41,492 nucleotides of DNA from Symbiodinium natans (taxonomy: Eukaryota > Sar > Dinophyceae > Suessiales > Symbiodiniaceae), in NCBI GenBank assembly GCA_905221605.1, contig CAJNDS010002608.1, forward strand, positions 301,017-342,508, read 5' to 3'. Position 1 is the first letter of the stretch. Each line of letters starts with the position of its first letter. The position numbers and the translations under genes were made by a program. Below, piece by piece: positions 34,502 through 41,492 of this stretch. Below the pieces are notes generated by a model. The model was not told the DNA's origin. It did not search any database and saw nothing but the letters and a program-made list of their open reading frames with translations.

Positions 34502-34870
34502 TCATCGCCCCTCGCGGATACGACCGCGAGCGTTGGGCCGCGGGTGGGCGGGGTCCCCACGCCTGTGACAACGGTCACACTCGTGGTGGCTGTGACACTT
34601 GCGACGGAAGGGTTGTTCCTCCCGGCCGCAAACGTTGCGGCACACCGGGCACGGCCGCTGGCACTCCAAACTGCCATGCAGATTGGGGTACTTCCGAAGC
34701 CGGTGCTGATTACGGTAATAGGGCCACGTGCCCATAGACGGCAAGGAGGCAGGCAACGTCCTGTTTTGCGGAAATCTGAGATCTACGAGATCCGGGTGAC
34801 CACGCCACTCCTCACGGTGCCGGCGAGGGCAAGCTGCTCCATGAGCGAGGGGGGAACGTCCCCGGCCCAC
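34502..34870 (-). CDS. Cys/His-rich ORF of the YR element
   Basis: Reads HREEWRGHPDLVDLRFPQN, then YYRNQHRLRKYPNLHGSLEC, CPVCRNVCGREEQPFRRK and CHSHHECDRCHRRG. The Cys/His spacing suggests one or two zinc-binding sites. The end (GDPAHPRPNARGRIREGR) may be out of frame. It overlaps the previous ORF in another frame. Confidence 0.45.
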   Translation of the reverse strand: MGRGRSPLAHGAACPRRHREEWRGHPDLVDLRFPQNRTLPASLPSMGTWPYYRNQHRLRKYPNLHGSLECQRPCPVCRNVCGREEQPFRRKCHSHHECDRCHRRGDPAHPRPNARGRIREGR

Positions 34871-35521
34871 GGGGCCTTGGATGCTCTGGAGCAGGCTCGT
34901 CTTCGGAGCTGATCACAGTGGCAGGTACGACCTGCGCAGTGGGGGGCACGTCCGCCGGCACGGCCGCCGGCGACTCAGGTACGACCTGCGCAGTGGGGGG
35001 CGCGTGCACTGGCACGGCCGCCGGCGACGCAGGCTGTGCTTCCGGTGCCGCAGGGGGGTCATCAGCGGCCCGAGACACGAACACCGGAACGTCCAGGTCG
35101 CTGTCAGAGGACTCACTCTGGGAATCGTCCCACAAGGTAGCAAAACAGTGCTGAAAATAGCAAACGTTGCTATTGCTGAGCTCCTCGCGCAAGGCTTGGA
35201 CAAAAACGTCTTGCTCGACTTCCTTGAGGAAACGAAGGGCAGCACGGGCCTCGTGAATCTGCAGCAAAACGTTCGCCGGTGCAGTACTCACAGCGCCGCG
35301 CTCCCAAGGGTAAGGGGCCAAGGCCGAACCACGGCGAGCGTACCGGTAAGGGGTCTCTTGGCTCCCACGACGCATGGGAGCATCACGAGTGATACCTGGA
35401 GCAGGTGCTCCGGGGGAAGTATAGACCGGGGCGGACCGGTCGCCTGAACATCTGACGCAGACGCTGGCGCAGACGCTGCGCTCATCTCCTCAACGGCTTG
35501 AACCTCCTTCTTAGGCCCCAT
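34812..35521 (-). CDS. 5'-most hypothetical ORF of the YR element
   Basis: From 35521 one frame reads MGPKKEVQAVEEMSAASAPA. From about 35440 a second frame is better: SAPVYTSPGAPAPGITRDAP, then ETPYRYARRGSALAPYPWER, a helical stretch (LQIHEARAALRFLKEVEQDV) and an acidic Ser tail. A 19-residue unit (SPAAVP..APPTAQVVP.E-type) is repeated twice, encoded by a tandem duplication at about 34920-35035. It lies just inside repeat A1, so its start would be close to the element's 5' end. No domain recognised. Confidence 0.4.
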
Positions 35522-35550
35522 GGCTCGCAAGGCTAAGGCAACTACGCCAC

Positions 35551-35701
35551 ACAGAAAAACCAGGAAGCTACGCTTCGAGCTTCAAGCGACTGCATGGGCG
35601 AACGTTTCCCTCGTCTCCCGACTTAACAACTTGTTAGGCAAACGTTGCCCGCATTCGTTTAAGCTAACGATAAAGCACAATCACGCACGCATGAAGGAAG
35701 C
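35551..35701 (-). repeat. split direct repeat A1 (5' terminus of YR element)
   Basis: 151 bp, one difference from A2 at 10984-11134. It ends at the TAG microsatellite. Contains a GGCAA-acg-TTGCC hairpin (35637-35649). Confidence 0.92.
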
Positions 35702-35790
35702 ATAGTAGCAGTAGTAGTAATAATAGTAGTAGTAGTAGTAGTCATAGTAGCAGTAGTAATCATAGCAGCAGCAGCAGTAGGAGTAGTAGC

Positions 35791-35830
<40 letters not shown>

Positions 35831-36110
35831 ATAATAATAGTAGTAGTAGTAGTAATAGCAGTAGTAGTCATAAAACTTATAATTGCGGTAGTAGTAATAG
35901 TAGTCGTAGTTCGTGGTCGTAGTCGTCGTAGTAGTAGGAGAAGTGGTCTGCAGTAGAAATATTAGAAGTAGTAGTAGCAGCAGCAGAAGTAGTAGACCAC
36001 CACCAGGACCGCCAACCCGAGCAGCACTGTGCGCGACCACCACCACGGACCACCAATCGTAGTGGTGGTAGAAGTCGTAGTAATGGCAGCAAGTAGAAGT
36101 AAAGTTATCG
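35702..36110. repeat. degenerate TAG-rich satellite, right flank of the YR element
   Basis: Mostly TAG/TAA/CAG triplets to about 35870, then increasingly diverged GTAGTAGTCG-type sequence. It continues the same triplet theme as 10261-10727. Minus-strand Tyr-rich and Thr-rich ORFs here are repeat artefacts. Confidence 0.85.
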
Positions 36111-36139
36111 AGCAGTGGAAGAAGTTGAAGCAGTCAGAA

Positions 36140-36400
36140 AACTCATGAACACCATGGGACCATGGACACCACCATGCACCACCACAACGGCCATGACGGA
36201 GCCGCCGCCAAGCACTACCACTTGCATGGGACCACCACCACTGACCACTACCAACGGATAACCACCACGGGAACACCACACTGCGGGACCACACGACACC
36301 ACTGCACGGAACACCACAGGGACCACTGCCACGGAACTACGAACGATCGAACCACTGCGGAACTGCCAACAGACCACTGCGAACCACGGACCACCACGGA
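36140..36400. repeat. CCA/CAC-rich low-complexity tract
   Basis: Imperfect ACCACC/CACCAC/CACTGC units; the plus ORF over it (36162 onward) is His/Thr-rich only for that reason. Confidence 0.8.
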
Positions 36401-36422
36401 ACTGTTCCGTCAGAACAGTTCC
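36398..36422. repeat. 10-bp perfect inverted repeat
   Basis: GGAACTGTTC, 5-nt spacer CGTCA, GAACAGTTCC. It marks the abrupt end of the CCA-rich tract. Confidence 0.9.
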
Positions 36423-36429
36423 CTCTCGC

Positions 36430-37340
36430 TTGATGGATTCGGTGCACCGCGAAATGCCACGTGGAACGCCTCTGCCTGTGGTTTTTTTTTCAGGCGGACG
36501 CCCCTTTACCACATCAGCGGCCCAGTGGGCAGGTCTTGGCAACGGAAGGACATCTACTTTGAGAGCCAAACTGTACAAGCCAGCGAGTGTAAAAGAAGTC
36601 GTGACTACAAAGAAGCAACCGCTAGCGCAGAGGCCCTTATTGCAAGACAACTTAACGCAAGGCCAGCGAGGTGAGACCAATGCAAACAAGAACCTACCAG
36701 CGCCAATCACTCAGCTGCCCGTCACCCATAGCAATGCGGCGCCACGTCTGGTACAGACAGTAAGCGAAAGTATGGGTAGGCCGTAAGGCAAGGAACCTCC
36801 GTCACCTAAACTGCTCAACGCGTCCGTAGAGACAGTCCCCACACAAGCGCCAGGGCCGTAGCAAAAGCATAGCACTCAGGACTCCTTTTTGGGTTGACAA
36901 GAAAGTTGCAAGCGCACTGAAAGAAAGGTACGAACGCGCACAAAGGCACAATGCACACAGAATGCCAGAAAGGCCCCCCCCCCCCTGCGAGCGGGGGCAG
37001 GCAAGGGGCTGGTGTGGCTACACAATGCTGCCATCGGCGTTATGTGAGTCCGGGCGTCCTCACATAGCTATAAGGGGAGTACCCTATTTGGAGGCTCCTT
37101 GTGTTTGCGCCGAAAGTTTTGAGGCTCGACCTCATGGCCATAGGGCGGGCCTGGAGCGCTGCCTGCAAGAGGCCATATTTTTACAGCCCCGCGCAGCGGC
37201 CGATTTTTGAGACGGCACAAGAGCCCCAAAGGCTGCTGGCTGGCACTTGGCTCATGTGCTTCCCAGGTACCGGGAGCCTATCGGCTTGGCACGCTTAGCT
37301 TGGTGACGTAGCGCCTGGAAGCCTCCGAAGGCTGAAACAC
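36430..37340. other. no supported gene
   Basis: A plus ORF at 36430-36786 (GRPFTTSAAQWAGLGNGRTS) has fair composition but no motif and no homologue I recognise. After 36800 nothing looks coding. A 21-bp word beginning CCGCGCAGCGGCC occurs at 37189-37209 and again at 37718-37738. Confidence 0.35.
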
Positions 37341-38108
37341 TGCTGGGCCTCCCGGGAAAGTTTTAGGCAGCAGTTAGAGAGACCAGGTCGCTTCTGGGCC
37401 TTCCAGAGAAGGTTTCAGCAGTTTGCGCAAAGAACAGGCGGCGTTCAACAGCATACCTGCGCTTTTTACAGCTACCGTGCACCGCCCCCTTGCCAGACAA
37501 CCCAAACCTGCCGGATTGGCGCGAGTTTTTTAATGAGGCAGAACTCACACGGTAGAATGATTACACAGGTTCGCTCACGGTCTCCCCCTGCAGTGCAAGT
37601 ATCAGGCCGCACGCAGCGCGGAGCTCGGAGCATTTTAAGGCCCCCCAAGGCTGCTTAACGGTCTGCAGCCAACCGCGCGTCAAGTGTGAGAGTCAAGGGG
37701 CCTTATAACTTAGAGCTCCGCGCAGCGGCCGATTTTTGTGGAGAGCACTTTAAGCAGGTTTACCCCGTGACTACACCTGATGCGGGACTCTTAGCAAAGT
37801 GTGAGGCCTAATCACTTTTGGGCTAGAAGGTTGAAGCAGCAGTTTCTCACATCCCTTCTGGGCCTTCTGGCGAAGGTTCCGGCAGGCGTTTGCGAAGCCT
37901 AATCACTTCTAGGCCTTCTGGAGAAGTTTTAGGCAGCAGTTTGAAAGGTCTACTCACTGCTGGGCCTTCCGGAGAAGTTTTAGGCAGCAGTTTGAGAGGC
38001 CTAATCACTTCTGAGCCTTCCAGGGAGGGTTGAGGCAGCAGTTTGAGAAGCCTAATCACTTCTGGGCCTTCAGACAACTGTTTGGGCAGCAGTTTGAGAG
38101 GCCTAATC
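37340..38108. repeat. 51-bp tandem array, left arm of an inverted pair
   Basis: Units carry CTTCTGGGCCTTC..GAGAAG and GGCAGCAGTTTGAGAGGCC, spaced 51 bp at about 37906, 37957, 38008 and 38059. More diverged units lie near 37344, 37396 and 37856. A unique block (about 37420-37800) interrupts the array. Confidence 0.85.
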
Positions 38109-38344
38109 GGCCTGGAACAACCGGCAGGAACAAGCCTGTTCATGCTGGACGGGTGCTTGGCGTGGGCACTTCTTGCCACAAGCGCGTTATCGCTGTAATC
38201 GGCCTGCAATCCGGCGCGGCCCTGTTCACAAACGCCATGGCTCATGGCCAGCGCCACCCCCTTAGAGTGCCGAATACAACGGGCATCTGCTGGTCTATCT
38301 TGCGCAGCACGATGGACACACCCTGCTCGTTACGGCCTCTGTGA

Positions 38345-38620
38345 TAAGGGAGTAAGCTTCCCAAACTGATGCCTAAGTCTTCTCCAGAAGGCCCAGAATG
38401 ATGAGGCCTCTCAAATTGCTGCCCAAACCGCCTTCGGAAGGCCCAGAAATGCTTTGGCCTATCAAACTGTTGCCTAAACCCTCCCGGAAGGCTCAGAAGT
38501 GATTAGGCTTCTTAAACTGCTGCCTGAAACTTCCCGGAAGGCCCAGCAGTGGTCGGCCTCTCCAACTGCTAAAAAAATTTCCTGAAGGCCCAGCAGTGGA
38601 TAGACCTCTTAAAATGATGC
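38345..38620. repeat. about 50-bp tandem array, right arm, inverted relative to 37340-38108
   Basis: Units GGAAGGCCCAGAAGTG...GGCCTCTCAAACTGCTGCC are reverse complements of the left-arm unit, with GCCCAG at about 38391, 38441, 38491, 38541 and 38588. The two arrays face each other across a non-repetitive 236-bp centre. Confidence 0.85.
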
Positions 38621-39091
38621 CTCACTGTGGAGGTCACGTGATGCGTCCTACGTTTCTTGTGTTTTTTTAGGTCCTGAAACTGCACTCAAGTGATGAGACA
38701 TATGCAGCATTGTTCTTTGATCGCCTCGACAAGTGTCGTCAGAAAAAGATCAACGCTTTCTAGAGACAGGCAGATCATAAGGTTGACATTTCGCTGTTCA
38801 ATGCTGGAAAGTTATTTGACAGGTAGCGACTTGCTCCCACCTCCACCCATGCAACCGAAGCCCCAGTCTACTGCCAACATTGAACAGCAGATTGTCAACT
38901 TTACGATTTTGCGGCTACGGCATAACCTGTCGGTTGACACTTCAACAAGAACAACACCACTCTTGGCAAAATAACACAGCGGTTATGCATCGAAGCAAAA
39001 GCTGCACGAAAACCGCCACTTTTAGAGCGTGAACGCGCGAGACCACGAGCTTCGACGAATACGACGAAACTGCGGGGATTCCACCAGTTCA

Positions 39092-39231
39092 CAATAGATT
39101 GCCAAAAACCAGACCCGGAAACCGAAAATCGTAGAGTTGGACCCGTTTTAAAGAACTAATAATAAGTGTTTTAAAAAAGGTCCAACTTTACGATTTTCGG
39201 CTTCCGAGTCTGTTTTTTGGCAATCTACTTT
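39092..39231. repeat. long imperfect hairpin, about 50-bp arms
   Basis: The left arm (39092-39143) from CAATAGATTGCC to GAGTTGGACC pairs with the right arm (39179-39231) from GGTCCAACTTTACG to GGCAATCTACTTTG. The loop is about 35 nt and AT-rich. Copy 2 has the same structure at 40881-41028 with an 8-bp longer loop. Confidence 0.85.
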
Positions 39232-39256
39232 GCAACTGTCGCTTTCCCACAGGCTT

Positions 39257-39580
39257 CGCACACAGGGCTTTGCTTCCCGCCTCACCCCAAATTCTGCGGC
39301 TGCATCACAGCCTGATCGACCTGACTGGGCATCACTGGGCTGCAGCATACCCGAGCTTTTTTGCATCCCACCTCACCCAAAAAAACTAGGGCTGCAACCC
39401 CTCTCCGGGCTCCTTTCCCCCCCCGCGCCCAAAATTCTAAGGCTGCAGCACCGCCTCCCCGGCTGTTTGCTTCCCACCTCACCCAAAATCTAAGGCTGCA
39501 GCACGGCTCTTTGCTTCCCACCTCAATCAAGAGTGCAGCACGGCCCGGGCTCTTTGCATCCACCTCGAGCACTGGGGCTA
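39257..39580. repeat. diverged about 45-bp C-rich tandem repeat
   Basis: Six units of the type TTTGCTTCCCACCTCACCC, AAAATCTAAGGCTGCAGCA. The same block recurs at 41047-41390 in copy 2. Confidence 0.8.
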
Positions 39581-40416
39581 CGAGACACTTCCCAGCACGA
39601 CAAACACAAAATGAAGCGCCCCTAGACCCCGGAGCTTCGACATGCATCTCGGCAGAACTTTCACGGCAAAACAACTAAAAGAATGTTCTTTATCAGCCTG
39701 ATTCCACCCTTACCAACTGCAAATTGCATTCGGACGCCACACTGGCGCACAATCTGCATGTTGCGCACTGGAACGCAGGTGGACTGCTGCGCAACCAAAA
39801 AATTGGCTGGCAGAGGCCTGCACGTTCCAGACATGCTCGAAAACGCAACACCACGTGGCCAGTCACACGGATCCATTTCAGGGTCCGAAAAATTACAGAA
39901 AACATAGGACACGTCAGATGACCTCCACAGTTCGAGTCAGAGAAACTGGTTCCAAATGAGACTTTGCCGCACGTTCTTCTTGCTATTCTTCGAAATTTCA
40001 AGGGAGACTGGCAAGACGTGATCAGAACTGAGCAAGAGGCTTATTTGTTTTGCTCACAACGACCGACTGTGTAAAGCAGATCTGGCTTCTGCCCGCAAAA
40101 AAAATGGCGCAAGCGGGCCCAGAAATGGCTCCTAAATCTGGGCCCCAAATTGGGGCTCCAAACTGGGTGACCTTGTGCTTTCAGAAAAGAAATCCACAGT
40201 CCAGGGCCTATTTTCGGTGCCCGGAATACACTGCTTTTTTGGAACCTGCTCAAGTTCAAATGCTGCAGTCAACTCACACAAGAACAAGATATTCTGTCTC
40301 GACTGTTTGGATCAAGAAAACAAAAACGCCGTCGAAAGGTGTGGCTTGCCAGACTGATCTTTGGCTGGCATCCAAGACAAAGCAGTCTTGCAGTGTTCAC
40401 GTAAGATCTTTCTCGC

Positions 40417-41492
40417 ACTGTGGAGGTCACGTGATGCATCCTACGTTTCTTGTGTTTTTTTAGGTCCTGAAACTGCACTCAAGTGATGAGACATATGCAG
40501 CATTGTTCTTTGATCGCCTCGACAAGTGTCGTCAGAAAAAGATCAACGCTTTCTAGAGACAGGCAGATCATAAGGTTGACATTTCGCTGTTCAATGCTGG
40601 AAAGTTATTTGACAGGTAGCGACTTGCTCCCACCTCCACCCATGCAACCGAAGCCCCAGTCTACTGCCAACATTGAACAGCAGATTGTCAACTTTACGAT
40701 TTTGCGGCTACCGCATAGTCGGTTGACACTTTGACAAGAACAACACCACTCTTGGCAAAATAACACAGCGGTTATGCATCGAAGCAAAAGCTGCACGAAA
40801 ACCGCCACTTTTAGAGCGTGAACGCGCGAGACCACGAGCTTCGACGCATACGACGAAACTGCGGGGATTCCACTAGTTCACAATAGATTGCCAAAAACCA
40901 GACCCGGAAACCGAAAATCGTAGAGTTGGACCCGTTTTAAAGAACTAATAACTAATAATAAGTGTTTTCAAAAAGGTCCAACTTTACGATTTTCGGCTTC
41001 CGAGTCTGTTTTTTGGCAATCTGCTTTGCAACTGTCGCTTTCCCACAGGCTTCGCACACAGGGCTTTGCTTCCCGCCTCACCCCAAATTCTGCGGCTGCA
41101 TCACAGCCTGCCCACGGTCTTTGATCGACCTGACTGGGCATCACTGGGCTGCAGCATACCCGAGCTTTTTTGCATCCCACCTCACCCAAAAAAACTAGGG
41201 CTGCAACCCCTCTCCGGGCTCCTTTTCCCCCCCGCACCCAAAATTCTAAGGCTGCAGCACCGCCTCCCCGGCTGTTTGCTTCCCACCTCACCCAAAATCT
41301 AAGGCTGCAGCACGGCTCTTTGCTTCCCACCTCAATCAAGAGTGCAGCACGGCCCGGGCCCTTTGCATCCCACCTCGGGCACTAGGGCTACAACGTGAGA
41401 CACTCCCAGCACGACAAACACAAAATGAAGCGCCCCTAGACCCCGGAGCTTCGACATGTATCTCGGCAGAACTTTTACGGCAAAACAACTAA
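40417..41492. repeat. 1793-bp tandem unit, copy 2 (cut by the window edge)
   Basis: Same order of landmarks as copy 1: the ACTGTGGAGG start, the 50-bp hairpin (40881-41028) and the C-rich repeat block (41047-41390). Small indels separate the copies. Confidence 0.85.

Larger units (their letters stand above)
10860..35649. repeat. ACG-loop hairpin family of the YR element (more than 40 copies)
   Basis: Perfect or one-wobble stems of 4-9 bp around ACG (or AACG) at 10860, 10947, 11070, 11267, 26437, 26495, 26565, 26835, 26916, 27050, 27382, 27806, 27889, 28195, 28581, 28901, 28958, 29194, 29407, 29701, 29899, 29931, 30071, 30162, 30364, 30710, 31168, 31256, 31867, 32849, 32967, 33000, 33085, 33109, 33208, 33509, 33550, 34438, 34564, 34626, 34851, 34921, 34976, 35156 and 35637 (start positions). 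Examples: arms CACCTGCAG/CTGCAGGTG (33109-33129), CCGGACGC/GCGTCCGG (33208-33226), GCACGAG/CTCGTGC (29899-29915). Stem sequences are unrelated; only the loop is shared. None lies in the nested LINE among those found. Confidence 0.9.
10728..35701 (-). mobile_element. DIRS/Ngaro-like tyrosine-recombinase retrotransposon with split direct repeats (interrupted by a LINE)
   Basis: Read on the minus strand the layout is A1 (35551-35701), ORFs, B1 (11135-11279), A2 (10984-11134), a 111-bp spacer, B2 (10728-10872). This is the A1-B1-A2-B2 split direct-repeat plan known for PAT- and Ngaro-type YR retrotransposons. The two A copies differ at one base in 151; the two B copies are identical over 145 bp. 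ORFs include a tyrosine recombinase, a gag-like protein, a C5-methyltransferase-like domain and RT-RNase H. Both ends abut TAG microsatellite and no target duplication is evident, as expected for recombinase-mediated insertion. The order YR-gag-MT-RT is unusual, since YR normally lies downstream. Without the nested LINE the element is about 10.1 kb. Confidence 0.85.
38624..40416. repeat. 1793-bp tandem unit, copy 1
   Basis: Starts ACTGTGGAGGTCACGTGATG. The first 1.05 kb recurs at 40417-41492 with few changes. ACTGTGGAGGTCA at 38624 has an inverted copy at 39919-39931, so a 1.3-kb terminal-inverted-repeat segment may be nested in it. The short plus ORFs are shared by both copies but lack protein character. 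39932-40416 holds nothing recognisable. Confidence 0.85.

Noticed and set aside
35659-36294. Minus-strand ORFs rich in Tyr, Thr or Leu
   Set aside because: Products of TAG/CTA triplet repeats, not coding.
36430-36786. Plus ORF as a protein-coding gene
   Set aside because: Fair composition but no motif, no neighbours on that strand and no splice or start evidence.

Overview
The window looks like nuclear DNA of a protist, most likely a dinoflagellate of the Symbiodinium type. This is inferred from the intron-rich RNF213-like gene, the giant non-LTR and tyrosine-recombinase retroelements, and the dense simple repeats. There are no prokaryotic features: no operons, no Shine-Dalgarno sites, no CRISPR array and no recognisable rRNA or tRNA. 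No taxonomic marker gene is present, so the assignment is tentative.

Layout. (1) About 690-7930, minus strand: exons of a partial RNF213-like giant AAA+ ATPase/E3 ligase gene that runs off the left edge. (2) 8000-10260: no convincing gene, only short simple repeats. (3) 10261-10727 and 35702-36110: TAG-rich microsatellite flanking an almost 25-kb composite mobile element. (4) 10728-35701: a DIRS/Ngaro-like tyrosine-recombinase retrotransposon, read on the minus strand. It has the split direct-repeat layout A1-ORFs-B1-A2-B2: A is 151 bp at 35551-35701 and 10984-11134, B is 145 bp at 11135-11279 and 10728-10872. It encodes a tyrosine recombinase, a gag-like protein with a CCHC knuckle, a C5-methyltransferase-like domain and RT-RNase H. 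(5) 11428-26306: a 14.9-kb LINE nested in the last codons of that RNase H, flanked by a perfect 13-bp target-site duplication and ending in A12. Its ORF is 4766 codons long and holds a Tpt1/KptA RNA 2'-phosphotransferase, a duplicated unknown domain, an EEP endonuclease, RT, about six zinc fingers, a PIP-box-like motif and a USP-type deubiquitinase. (6) 36110-41492: low-complexity DNA, a pair of inverted 51-bp tandem arrays and a 1793-bp tandem unit.

The strongest unexplained signal is structural. The DIRS-like element carries more than 40 short perfect or near-perfect hairpins of unrelated stem sequence that nearly all close on the loop ACG, plus an array of about 11 GAGC...GCTC dyads. The LINE carries a different family of about 20 hairpins, with core GYGG-ARN-CCRC, an outer stem of variable sequence and a small one-sided internal loop. 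Both families lie in coding sequence in all reading frames and show compensatory base changes, so selection or origin at the nucleic-acid level is more likely than at the protein level. I found neither family in the RNF213-like region by eye.

How the parts relate. The host microsatellite was invaded by the YR element; its repeats are almost identical, so this was recent. The LINE then broke the RNase H C-terminus. Splicing out the LINE and one TSD copy restores the typical RNase H ending and an in-frame stop. The YR element also has one apparent frameshift and two in-frame TAA codons, which could be recoding signals or inactivation.
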